64,000 nt of DNA, taken from assembly GCA_965248255.1 (NCBI GenBank), contig CBDFIW010000004.1, forward strand, positions 2,046,001 through 2,110,000. Direction: 5' to 3'. A program made the translations under genes and the position numbers. This document shows positions 54,445-61,747 of this stretch, piece after piece. The DNA is from JAKZVK01 sp965248255 (GTDB taxonomy: Bacteria; Acidobacteriota; Terriglobia; Bryobacterales; UBA6623). The notes beneath the pieces are model-generated. The model was not told the origin of the DNA and made no database searches. It worked only from the letters and a program-made list of their open reading frames with translations. The first letter of the stretch is position 1. Each line of letters starts with the position of its first letter.

Positions 54445-55470
54445 ATGACCGCACGGCAGATCGCAAAGCTGGTCGGGGGCACCCTCGAAGGCAACGGTGA
54501 TCTGGAAATCACCAGTGGGAACTCGCTCGATCAGGCCGGCCAACACGAGCTTTCTTTCGCAGAGGGCGCGGGCGAAAAGGAAGCGGTAGGGAAGTCCCGG
54601 GCAGGCGCTCTCTTGATTCCACCGGAAGTACCGGCCTCGGACGGGGGCGTGCTGATCCGAGTGGCCCACCCGCGCCGCGCCTTTGCACAGGCGTTGCGGG
54701 CTCTTTGTCCGCCACCGCAGCACACGCCGGGCGTCGACCCGACGGCCGTCGTGGCCGAGTCGGCCCGGGTCGACCCGAGTGTTGCGATCGGCCCCTGCGT
54801 CATCATCGGCGAGGATGTCCGCATCGGTGAACGCACGGTGGTCTACGCCGGGTCGATTGTGGGCGACGGCTCGGTTCTCGGCAAGGGCTGCCTGGTTCAT
54901 GCAGGGGTCGTGCTTTACTCGAAGATTACAGTGGGCGACCGTGTGATTCTTCACTCAGGCTGCGTGCTCGGCGCGGACGGGTTTGGGTTTGTGCTCGAAA
55001 AAGATCACTATGAGAAGTTCCCCCAACTCGGCACGGTCGAGATCGGCAACGATGTCGAGATCGGGGCCAACGCCTGTGTCGACCGTGGCGCCCTGGGGCC
55101 CACCGTGATCGGCGACGGGACAAAGCTCGACAACATGGTTCATGTCGGACACAGTTGCCGGCTTGGCCGGCACGTCGTCATCGCCGCACAGACCGGCCTT
55201 TCCGGAGGCGTCGTCATCGAGGACTATGTAGTGATGGGAGGGCAGGTCGGCAGCGGCGAGGGTGTCCACGTGGGTGCACGAGCCAAAGTGGGCGGACAAG
55301 CGGGACTGCTGCCTTCGAAACGCTACGCGGGCGGACAGAATTACTGGGGCACGCCCGCGCGGCTGCATCGCGAACACCTGGGACGCTTGGCCCTGGCGAA
55401 TCGCATCCCGAAGCTGATCGAGAAGCTGGATGCGCTGGCGCGTCGCGTCGAGGCGTTGGAGTCGAAATGA
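54445..55470 (+). CDS. lpxD: UDP-3-O-(3-hydroxyacyl)glucosamine N-acyltransferase
   Basis: A 341-residue acyltransferase of lipid A synthesis. The N-terminal uridine-binding domain is MTARQIAKLVGGTLEGNGDL to about 105; then follow hexapeptide repeats of a left-handed beta helix (DPTAVVAESARVDPSVAIGP), the HSGCVLGADGFGFV segment, and the catalytic His in NMVHVGHSCRLG. The C-terminal helix KLIEKLDALARRVEALESK closes it. It implies a lipopolysaccharide-bearing outer membrane. The ATG at 54445 has GGAGG upstream. No other lpx, fabZ or skp gene is adjacent; the stop overlaps the next gene by ATGA. Confidence 0.95.
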   Translation: MTARQIAKLVGGTLEGNGDLEITSGNSLDQAGQHELSFAEGAGEKEAVGKSRAGALLIPPEVPASDGGVLIRVAHPRRAFAQALRALCPPPQHTPGVDPTAVVAESARVDPSVAIGPCVIIGEDVRIGERTVVYAGSIVGDGSVLGKGCLVHAGVVLYSKITVGDRVILHSGCVLGADGFGFVLEKDHYEKFPQLGTVEIGNDVEIGANACVDRGALGPTVIGDGTKLDNMVHVGHSCRLGRHVVIAAQTGLSGGVVIEDYVVMGGQVGSGEGVHVGARAKVGGQAGLLPSKRYAGGQNYWGTPARLHREHLGRLALANRIPKLIEKLDALARRVEALESK

Positions 55471-56096
55471 AGCTGGTCGTTGTTGGGGGCCACAGCCGCA
55501 ATATCGGCAAGACATCGTTCGCGGCCTCGCTCATTGCAGCCACGCGCGACCTGCGCTGGACCGCCCTCAAAATCACTCAGTTCGGGCACGGCATCTGTTC
55601 CTCGAACGGCCATGCCTGCGGTTGCTCGGTCGATGATCCCGACCATCCGTTCTCGGTCGATCTTGAAAGGGATCGAGAGAGCGGCTCCGACACGTCGCGG
55701 CTGCTCCAAGCCGGTGCCGAGGAGGTGTATTGGGTCCGCACGCGGGTCGGCGAGTTGGAGCGGGCCATGCCCTGTATCCACAAGGTCACCGAGGGACGGC
55801 CTTACGTGTTGATGGAGTCGAATAGCGTGCTGCGGTTCGTTCGCCCGGACCTTTACCTCCCGGTGCTTCAGTACGACGTGGAGGACTTCAAGGTCAGCAG
55901 CCGCCTCTATCTCAGCCGCGCCGATGCGTTCGTGCTGCCGGTCTCCCAGCGTGGGCGAGCCGATTGGCCCGGCATCGATCGCGAGATCCTGGCGCAGCGG
56001 CCGGTATTTCAAGTCGGCGAGCCGCAGTACTGCACTCCGGAGTTGGTCGAGTTCATTCGTGGCCGCCTGGCCCCGCAGCCGCGCTTGCAAGGTTAG
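55467..56096 (+). CDS. MobB-like P-loop NTPase coupled to lpxD
   Basis: A 209-residue protein starting MKLVVVGGHSRNIGKTSFAA, a Walker A of the MobB/dethiobiotin-synthase type, then ALKITQFGHGIC and a His/Cys-containing loop SSNGHACGCSVDDPDHPFSV that could bind metal, RPYVLMESNSVLRFVRPDLY as the Walker-B-like strand, and FVLPVSQRGRADWPG. Its closest general likeness is the GTP-binding MobB family of molybdopterin guanine dinucleotide synthesis, but the specific function is not known. The 4-nt overlap with lpxD suggests coordinated expression. Confidence 0.75.
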   Translation: MKLVVVGGHSRNIGKTSFAASLIAATRDLRWTALKITQFGHGICSSNGHACGCSVDDPDHPFSVDLERDRESGSDTSRLLQAGAEEVYWVRTRVGELERAMPCIHKVTEGRPYVLMESNSVLRFVRPDLYLPVLQYDVEDFKVSSRLYLSRADAFVLPVSQRGRADWPGIDREILAQRPVFQVGEPQYCTPELVEFIRGRLAPQPRLQG

Positions 56097-56181
56097 TCGC
56101 GGTCTTCGGCCTCAAACCGACAAGGCTGGGGGTTCCGATACTCGCTGCGTCTTTCGTTCATGTTCAGAAGACCGGGGTTGT

Positions 56182-56436
56182 AGCCGCATTTAGGCGGCTT
56201 GGTTGGCATTAGGCCAGCCGTTTACGGCTGGTGGACCAGCCACGCATCACGCAGTCAGGCCGCTTGAGCGGCCTTCTCGGGTTCGGCTTCAGCCAGACGG
56301 GAAGCCGGCGTACGGCTTGGGCTGAAGCCGTGAGGAATGAAGGCCCCTCGAAGGGGCCTGGCTCTTTCTTATTGGGCGTTGTACCAGGCGTCAAACGCCT
56401 GCCCTATGGGCAACCCAAGGCCCGTCAAACGGGCCT
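56182..56436. repeat. Array of seven different short stem-loops
   Basis: The 440-bp gap between the P-loop gene and the M28 gene has no ORF of merit. It contains seven hairpins in a row: 56182-56199 (AGCCGC stem), 56214-56231 (CCAGCCG, loop TTTA), 56257-56274 (AGGCCGC, loop TTGA), 56284-56330 (CGGCTTCAGCC with an inner AAGCCG hairpin), 56341-56359 (AGGCCCCT), 56385-56401 (CAGGCG, loop TCAAA) and 56418-56436 (AGGCCCG, loop TCAAA). Stems differ but stay perfectly paired. The fifth is followed by GCTCTTTCTT and might terminate transcription. Confidence 0.85.
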
Positions 56437-56535
56437 CATGCACAGGGGCCCCTCAAGCCTGCCGGCCATCCTTCTCGTCCGAGCTCACCGTCGATTCAGC
56501 TATAGACAGGCTCGCCTCCCGCAGCCGAAGATAAC

Positions 56536-58071
56536 TTGGTGAGTTCCCAGGCGTCGCCTTTGCTCGTTCCCCGTCCGTCCAGAGCAGTCTTTCTGTTGCT
56601 TGCCCTCCTGCTAGGGCTCATCGCCGGGCTGCGCCCGCTGCGGTCTGAGCCCGCCGGCGCGCCGGCGGACGCCTTGCTCGGTCGCGTTTCCGAGTCACGA
56701 TCTCTCGAGCAAAACCTCCGTGTTCTCTGTGATGAGATCGGCCCCAGAATGTCCGGCACCCCGGGCATGAAACGGGCGATCGAGTGGGCGGTGGCCGCGT
56801 TGCGGGACGCGGGCGTCGACCAGGTCCACACCGAGCCGTTTGAGATCCCTAATTCCTGGCAAGAGGGTAGAACACGGATCGACGTCACTGCGCCCATTCG
56901 TTTCCCTGTCAAGGCAGCGTCAACAGCCTGGGTCCCCGCGACGCGCGGCGCAGGCGTCCGAGCCGAGGTGATCGACGGAGGAAGCGGCTCGAGCGGGTAT
57001 ATCCGCCGCCTGGGCCGCCGTGCCCAGAGCAAAATCCTTGTCGTACGCTCCGACCGCGTGACGACCTTTCTCGACCTCGCCGACGAGCAGCGAGACACGA
57101 CGATCGCCCTGCGCGAGGCCGCGGAGGTGAAAGCGGCGGCGGTGCTGTTCATGTCGACTCGTCCCCACGGGCTGCTCTACCGCCACGTCAACGTCGTCGA
57201 CGGCCGGCTCGACCTGATGCCGACCGCGCTGATTGCCCGCGAGGACGCCGAACGCATTCTGCGGCTGCTGGACGCGGGCCAGAAGGTGCGGATGCGCCTG
57301 TCGCTCCCCAACAAGACCGGCGGGCCGCTCGAAACCCGCAACGTCGTGGCCGAGGTTCGCGGCCGTGAAACCCCGGAGGAGATCGTCATCGTCGGCGCCC
57401 ACCTCGATTCATGGGACCTGGGTACGGGCTGTCTCGACAACGGGGCGAACGTGGCGCTGGTCATCGAGTTGGCTCGTCTGTTCGGCTCAGCCGAGCACCG
57501 GCCCCGGCGCACGGTTCGCTTCGTTCTCTTCAGCGGGGAGGAGCAGGGGCTGCTGGGGTCGAAAGCCTACGTGCGAGCCCATCGCAACGAGTTGGACTCG
57601 GTGGTCGCCGTCATTATCCACGACATGGGCGTGGGCAAGATGAAGGGCTACTCGCTCGGCGGGCGGCGCGACCTCGAGAGCGGCCTCGTCGAGGCCATGG
57701 AGCCGGTTTCCGGACGCGGCGCCAACGCCCACAGCATCGACGCCTTCTTTGGCAGCGACCATTTCGACTTCCTGCTTGAGGGGGTACCGACGCTCATCGC
57801 CATCCAGGAGACCTCGGAGTACGTGCCCGTCTATCACTCCAGCGCCGACACCTACGACAAGGTCAGCCTCTACGACCTGCGCCGCCAAGCCGGCATCGCG
57901 GCCGTCACGGTGTTCAACATCGCCGACCGGCCCGAGCGCCTCGGCAAGCGCCTCACACGCAAAGAGCTCGACGAGCTGATCGACGACACCGACCTCGACG
58001 AACAGATGAAGTTCCTGGGCCTGTGGGAAGAGTGGGAAACCGGCATGCGGGGAAGGGCGAAGACGAACTAA
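56536..58071 (+). CDS. Secreted M28 family metallopeptidase, second paralogue
   Basis: A 511-residue protein with a signal or anchor segment (AVFLLLALLLGLIAGLRPL). The catalytic domain shows VGAHLDSWDLGTG and CLDNGAN (His, Asp), FSGEEQGLLGSKAY (Glu pair), and FFGSDHFDF with the last His, preceded by a PA-like insertion around 130-230. It differs clearly from the 8349-10001 protein. The start is TTG at 56536 or GTG at 56539, neither with a ribosome-binding site. Confidence 0.92.
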   Translation: MVSSQASPLLVPRPSRAVFLLLALLLGLIAGLRPLRSEPAGAPADALLGRVSESRSLEQNLRVLCDEIGPRMSGTPGMKRAIEWAVAALRDAGVDQVHTEPFEIPNSWQEGRTRIDVTAPIRFPVKAASTAWVPATRGAGVRAEVIDGGSGSSGYIRRLGRRAQSKILVVRSDRVTTFLDLADEQRDTTIALREAAEVKAAAVLFMSTRPHGLLYRHVNVVDGRLDLMPTALIAREDAERILRLLDAGQKVRMRLSLPNKTGGPLETRNVVAEVRGRETPEEIVIVGAHLDSWDLGTGCLDNGANVALVIELARLFGSAEHRPRRTVRFVLFSGEEQGLLGSKAYVRAHRNELDSVVAVIIHDMGVGKMKGYSLGGRRDLESGLVEAMEPVSGRGANAHSIDAFFGSDHFDFLLEGVPTLIAIQETSEYVPVYHSSADTYDKVSLYDLRRQAGIAAVTVFNIADRPERLGKRLTRKELDELIDDTDLDEQMKFLGLWEEWETGMRGRAKTN

Positions 58072-58122
58072 CTAGCCAAGGGCTGCGCCCTTGACATCCC
58101 GAGTGTCGAGGATCAGGCGTAG

Positions 58123-58231
58123 GGGCGGACCGCCGTGTCCGCCCGGCCGTGTCCCTTGGCAATGCCGGTTCTCTCAGCGTCGAAGGCGAGAGCAACGTGG
58201 CGGCACCGGGGTGGACACAGCGGTCCACCCC
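58123..58231. repeat. Two GTAGGGG-type palindromes
   Basis: GGGCGGAC-CGCCGT-GTCCGCCC at 58123-58144, preceded by GTAG, and GGGGTGGAC-ACAGCG-GTCCACCCC at 58208-58231, followed by TAC. The outer ends (GTAGGGG and CCCCTAC) are complementary, so the whole interval between the M28 and ABC genes can fold on itself. Confidence 0.85.
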
Positions 58232-58322
58232 TACACCATGAACTGAACCGGGATATGGGTAGGACTGCTGCAGGTCCACCTCGCCTAACGAGAACAAGAT
58301 TCTCGTTACCGGGGATAACGGT

Positions 58323-59003
58323 CTAAACCTGCCTAACCTGCCCCGATTCAATGCGAAAGGTCCGGTCGCAGCGCGCGGCAAAGCCGAGATTGTGCGTCGC
58401 AATCACCGCCGCCACTTCATGGTTCCGAGGTAACGAGATGATCAGATCAATGACAGCTTCGGCTGTGTGCTGGTCGAGATTGCCAGTCGGCTCATCGGCC
58501 AGCACGAGCTTCGGTGAGGTGATGAGAGCCCGCGCGATTGCGACACGCTGCTGCTCTCCCCCCGACAACTCCCCGGCCTGATGCCCGGTGCGATCGGCCA
58601 GGCCCACTTCCCCGAGCCAGCGGCGGGCTGGCCCCTCGGCCTCCTCGTTGCCTATCCCGCCGATCAGAAGCGGCATCATGACGTTCTCGAGCGCCGTGAA
58701 CTCCGGTAACAGGTAGTAGCTCTGCCAGACGTAGCCGATGCGCCGGTTGCGAAAGGCCGCCAGAGCCGCCTCGTCGTAAGAGGAGAAGGGCTGACCCTCG
58801 ACGTAGATTTCGCCGCCGCTCGAGACGTCCAGCGCCCCGAGCATGTGAAGCAGCGTAGTCTTGCCCGCGCCGGATTCTCCCACCAGGGCCACGGTTTCAC
58901 CCAGGTGCAGCTCGAAACTCGCGCCTGAGATGACTCTCAGCTCTTCCGCGCCCGAGCAATAGATCTTGCTGAGATCCTCTACTCTGACAAGAGGTTGTGA
59001 CAT
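58323..59003 (-). CDS. ABC transporter ATP-binding protein, LolD/MacB type
   Basis: A 226-residue ATPase: Walker A VGESGAGKTTLLHMLG, Q-loop VWQSYYLLPEFTALENVMMP, signature ELSGGEQQRVAIARAL, Walker B KLVLADEPTGNLD and the His switch IATHNL. The DEPTGNLD and 226-residue length fit LolD-like proteins that power lipoprotein release or MacB-type export. No permease (LolC/E) is adjacent, which is unusual for the family. Start ATG at 59003. Confidence 0.92.
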   Translation of the reverse strand: MSQPLVRVEDLSKIYCSGAEELRVISGASFELHLGETVALVGESGAGKTTLLHMLGALDVSSGGEIYVEGQPFSSYDEAALAAFRNRRIGYVWQSYYLLPEFTALENVMMPLLIGGIGNEEAEGPARRWLGEVGLADRTGHQAGELSGGEQQRVAIARALITSPKLVLADEPTGNLDQHTAEAVIDLIISLPRNHEVAAVIATHNLGFAARCDRTFRIESGQVRQV

Positions 59004-59055
59004 CGATTCAGTGGCGCGCCTCAGGACCGCGCGAAAACTCCGGCCGTCGGTTTAG

Positions 59056-59075
59056 GGACACGACATGCCGTGTCC
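59056..59075. repeat. Near-perfect 20-bp palindrome
   Basis: GGACACGACATGCCGTGTCC, a palindrome with one mismatched pair, followed by GAGACACCCAAGATGG. The copy at 60641-60660 is followed by GAGACGCCCAGGG, so the two are related. Confidence 0.8.
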
Positions 59076-59202
59076 GAGACACCCAAGATGGCAGATGCCC
59101 CTCTCAGACACGTGACCGAACTTGTGAAACGCTGTCCTTGCCCGCAAAGCTGGTTTTCACCGACTCCCAAGTCTATGGGGAGGGGCAAGAAACTCGCGGC
59201 CG

Positions 59203-59736
59203 TCACTCCGATAGCGTCTCCAGTATCCGCGTCACAACGGCCTCCGGCCCTTCCCCCTCGTCCTCGACGGTGAAGTCCGCTCGTGCGTACTCCGCGTGCC
59301 GTTTCTCGTACAGAGACTCGAAGGCCGTCCGATCCCTCGCCAGCGGGCGATCACGTTCACTCGCGACGCGCTCCCACAGCCTGGTTACCGGGCAGTTCAG
59401 CCAGATCGAGACGCCGGCCCCGCTGAGAGCCTCCCGATTGCCCGGGTCGACAAACGCACCGCCGCCCAGCGCAACGACGCGAGAGCGCCGCTCGCGGGCC
59501 TGTTTGGCCTGCTCGCGCAGTGAGCTGCTCTCGATCTCGCGAAAGGCCGGCTCGCCCCGCAGGTCGAAGATCTCGGGGATGCTCACGCCAGCTCGCTTCT
59601 CGATCTCGTCGTCGAGGTCCACGAACTCCCAACCCAGCTTGCCGGCCAGCATCCGTCCCACGGTGGACTTGCCGCTGCCCATAAAGCCAACCAGGTAGAC
59701 GCCCGGCGCCGTCATGAGTTCCGTAACCAGTCCCAT
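59203..59736 (-). CDS. aroK: Shikimate kinase
   Basis: A 177-residue P-loop kinase: VYLVGFMGSGKSTVGRMLA (Walker A), the shikimate-binding Asp in FVDLDDEIEKRAG, FREIESSSL with the conserved Arg/Glu, and VALGGGAFVDPGNRE. It phosphorylates shikimate in aromatic amino acid synthesis. The ATG is 2 nt after the SDR stop, so the two genes are one operon. About 12 N-terminal residues precede the usual start; a shorter start is possible. Confidence 0.93.
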   Translation of the reverse strand: MGLVTELMTAPGVYLVGFMGSGKSTVGRMLAGKLGWEFVDLDDEIEKRAGVSIPEIFDLRGEPAFREIESSSLREQAKQARERRSRVVALGGGAFVDPGNREALSGAGVSIWLNCPVTRLWERVASERDRPLARDRTAFESLYEKRHAEYARADFTVEDEGEGPEAVVTRILETLSE

Positions 59737-59737
59737 T

Positions 59738-60517
59738 CTAGGGGTTCATCCTCGCCATACGATCGTAGACGAAGTGCGGCAACATACGGGCCAGTAAGAC
59801 GAGCAGCCAGCCGATACGGGGCGTAACCACGGTTCGCTTGCCTTTCCGAAGGCCTTCGAGGGTGGCCTGTGCGCACTCGTCCGCGGTGATCATGAAACGG
59901 CTTTGGCCCGCCACCTTCTCAGGGATGGTCCCTTGCAACACGTTCTTGCGAAAGGGTGTGTCCACGTAACCCGGGCATACGCACAGCACGGCAATGCCCC
60001 GCTTCCCCAGTTCCATTCGCAGGCCGTCGGAAAACGCATTGAGTGCATACTTTGAGGCCGAATAGAGCGTCAGCCACGGCAGCGGGACCTTGCCGGCAAT
60101 CGAGCTGATATTGACCACGGCTCCACCGGGCGGGATCGTGGGCGAGAAACGGCGGGTCAATTCGACCGGCGCTAGGAAGTTGAGATCAACGAGCCGGCGC
60201 ACGCTCTTCGGCGAGGTGTCATAGGACGGCGCGTACAGACCCACCCCTGCGTTGTTGATGAGAATGTCGATCCGGCCGTAGCGCCGTTGCACGTCCTCGC
60301 AAAACGCATCGATCGAAGCGGTGTCACACAGATCCGTCGGATACACCTCGGCCTCGGCCGGCGAAACTTCGCTCGCCACCTGATCGAGCCGCTCTTTCGA
60401 CCGCGCGGTCAGGATCAGTTGCGCCCCCTCGGCGCCCAGCCGGTGAGCCAGCGCCCGGCCGATGCCTGACGACGCCCCGGTGATCAACACCGTCTTGCCC
60501 GCAAAGCTCTTGATCAT
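59738..60517 (-). CDS. SDR family short-chain dehydrogenase
   Basis: A 259-residue classical SDR: TGASSGIGRALAHRLG cofactor motif, INNAGVGLYAPSYD, catalytic Ser in VNISSIAGKV, and YSASKYALNAFSDG with Tyr and Lys. The C-terminus has a hydrophobic membrane-like segment (IGWLLVLLARMLPHFVYDRM), as in SDRs that act at membranes on lipids or quinones. I place the start at the ATG at 60517 because GAGGACA lies just upstream; the TTG at 60526 is less likely. It is followed by aroK without a gap. Confidence 0.92.
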   Translation of the reverse strand: MIKSFAGKTVLITGASSGIGRALAHRLGAEGAQLILTARSKERLDQVASEVSPAEAEVYPTDLCDTASIDAFCEDVQRRYGRIDILINNAGVGLYAPSYDTSPKSVRRLVDLNFLAPVELTRRFSPTIPPGGAVVNISSIAGKVPLPWLTLYSASKYALNAFSDGLRMELGKRGIAVLCVCPGYVDTPFRKNVLQGTIPEKVAGQSRFMITADECAQATLEGLRKGKRTVVTPRIGWLLVLLARMLPHFVYDRMARMNP

Positions 60518-60599
60518 TGTCCTCAACCATGCGGAGCACCCCTTGCCAAGCGGCGACGGTCAAGGAGCGGTTCGAAGAACTTCCGCGCAACTAAGCAGG

Positions 60600-60661
60600 G
60601 TGTTTTCGCAAACACGGTTACGTTTCGGCTAGCCATGTAGGGGCACGGCATGCCGTGCCCG
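60600..60661. repeat. Dispersed repeat with 20-bp palindrome, copy 2
   Basis: Second copy of the roughly 60-bp repeat at 17555-17615; the perfect palindrome is at 60641-60660 and the lead-in ACGTTTCGGCT is identical. It ends about 20 bp before the -10 hexamer of the next gene. Confidence 0.85.
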
Positions 60662-60678
60662 AGACGCCCAGGGAAAGC

Positions 60679-60684
60679 CATAAT
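60679..60684 (+). promoter_or_regulatory. -10-like hexamer CATAAT before the Lon-domain gene
   Basis: CATAAT ends 5 nt before the ATG at 60690, with no ribosome-binding site. Confidence 0.35.
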
Positions 60685-60689
60685 GTAGC

Positions 60690-61310
60690 ATGGCGACGGA
60701 GGACCTCCTGCCGCTCTTTCCCCTCGACGTAGTCCTGTTCCCTGAAGCCCCGCTGCCACTGCACATCTTCGAGCCCCGCTATCGGGAGATGATCGGCGAA
60801 GCGATCGAACACAACAGTCAGTTCGGGGTCCTGTTGGTTCTCGAACAGAAACTGACCTCCGCCGGTTGCACTGCGATCGTCGAGCACGTGACGAAGAGGT
60901 ACGAGGACGGCCGCTTCGATGTCGAGACCCGTGGCGTGAGAAGATTCACGATCCTGGAAATCGATCAGAGCCGCGCTTGCTTGCAGGGCCGAGTCGAATT
61001 TTTCGACGACGAGCCAGCCTCGGCGGCGGACCCGGATCAGGTGAGGAAGGTGTTAGCGCTGGCGCGGCAGGTGATCGGCCTCCAAGGGGGCGCCGTTCCG
61101 GTGGAGCCGTCAGAGCACGGCGGCAATCCCAGCTTCGTCATCGCCGGGCCGATCCGGCTCGATCTGCGCCTGAAGCAGCGTCTCCTGATGGAACGATCCG
61201 AGAGCGAGCGCCTGGTATTGCTGGAAAAGCACCTCTCGGATCTGATCCCGGGGCTCCTGAAAACCCGCCGCGCCCAATGGGTCGCCGGCTCCAACGGCCA
61301 CGCCGGGTGA
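60690..61310 (+). CDS. Lon N-terminal (substrate-binding) domain protein
   Basis: A 206-residue protein starting LLPLFPLDVVLFPEAPLPLH, then IFEPRYREMIGEAIEHNSQF and a beta-rich RFTILEIDQSRACLQGRVEF, which is the LON substrate-binding domain without ATPase or protease parts. Stand-alone members of this type are common; their role is not settled. The C-terminal half is helical (LRLKQRLLMERSESERLVLL). The gene is preceded by the palindromic repeat and a -10-like hexamer. Confidence 0.92.
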   Translation: MATEDLLPLFPLDVVLFPEAPLPLHIFEPRYREMIGEAIEHNSQFGVLLVLEQKLTSAGCTAIVEHVTKRYEDGRFDVETRGVRRFTILEIDQSRACLQGRVEFFDDEPASAADPDQVRKVLALARQVIGLQGGAVPVEPSEHGGNPSFVIAGPIRLDLRLKQRLLMERSESERLVLLEKHLSDLIPGLLKTRRAQWVAGSNGHAG

Positions 61311-61345
61311 GACGGCCGCCGGCTTGGCACCCTATGTGGGTCGTG

Positions 61346-61432
61346 CGCTACCGAGGCGTGGACGGGAGTCCACGCTTAGCTGCCGTGCCGGAGGGCCTTT
61401 GCGCGTGGACTCCCGTCCACGCCTCGGTAGCG
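61346..61432. repeat. 30-bp perfect inverted repeat with nested palindromes
   Basis: Arms at 61346-61375 and 61403-61432 are exact reverse complements, separated by 27 nt. Each arm contains GCGTGGAC-GGGA-GTCCACGC or its complement, which can fold alone. It lies between the Lon-domain gene and the DUF5989 gene. Confidence 0.9.
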
Positions 61433-61588
61433 GGAAGGGCGACATGTCAGGGTGACGGGCTAGACCTTGTGGACGGATTAGGGCCACTACTGATCTCGAT
61501 GGTCCGATTAGATCACGGGCGTGCTACGATCAGCATCAGCAGTTGCACCAACGCAGTCCGTCTCGGCCACGCGGGGGAACTTCCAAAC

Positions 61589-61747
61589 ATGAGCAAATTA
61601 GCCTTGATGAGCGAGTTTGTCCTGTTTCTGCGAGAGAACAAGAAGCTGTGGCTGCTGCCGATCGTGCTGACGCTGGTGATGCTCGGCGCACTGCTGGTCT
61701 TCGCGCAGACCTCGGCGCTGGCTCCGTTCATCTACACCATCTTTTAG
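61589..61747 (+). CDS. DUF5989 family small membrane protein
   Basis: 52 residues: MSKLALMSEFVLFLRENKKL followed by one membrane helix (LLPIVLTLVMLGALLVFAQ) and the family ending SALAPFIYTIF. DUF5989 proteins are single-span and often encoded beside carbamoyltransferases and SGNH hydrolases in surface-polysaccharide or natural-product clusters, as I recall. Here the stop codon TAG overlaps the GTG start of the dehydrogenase, so the two are translationally coupled. Confidence 0.85.
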   Translation: MSKLALMSEFVLFLRENKKLWLLPIVLTLVMLGALLVFAQTSALAPFIYTIF

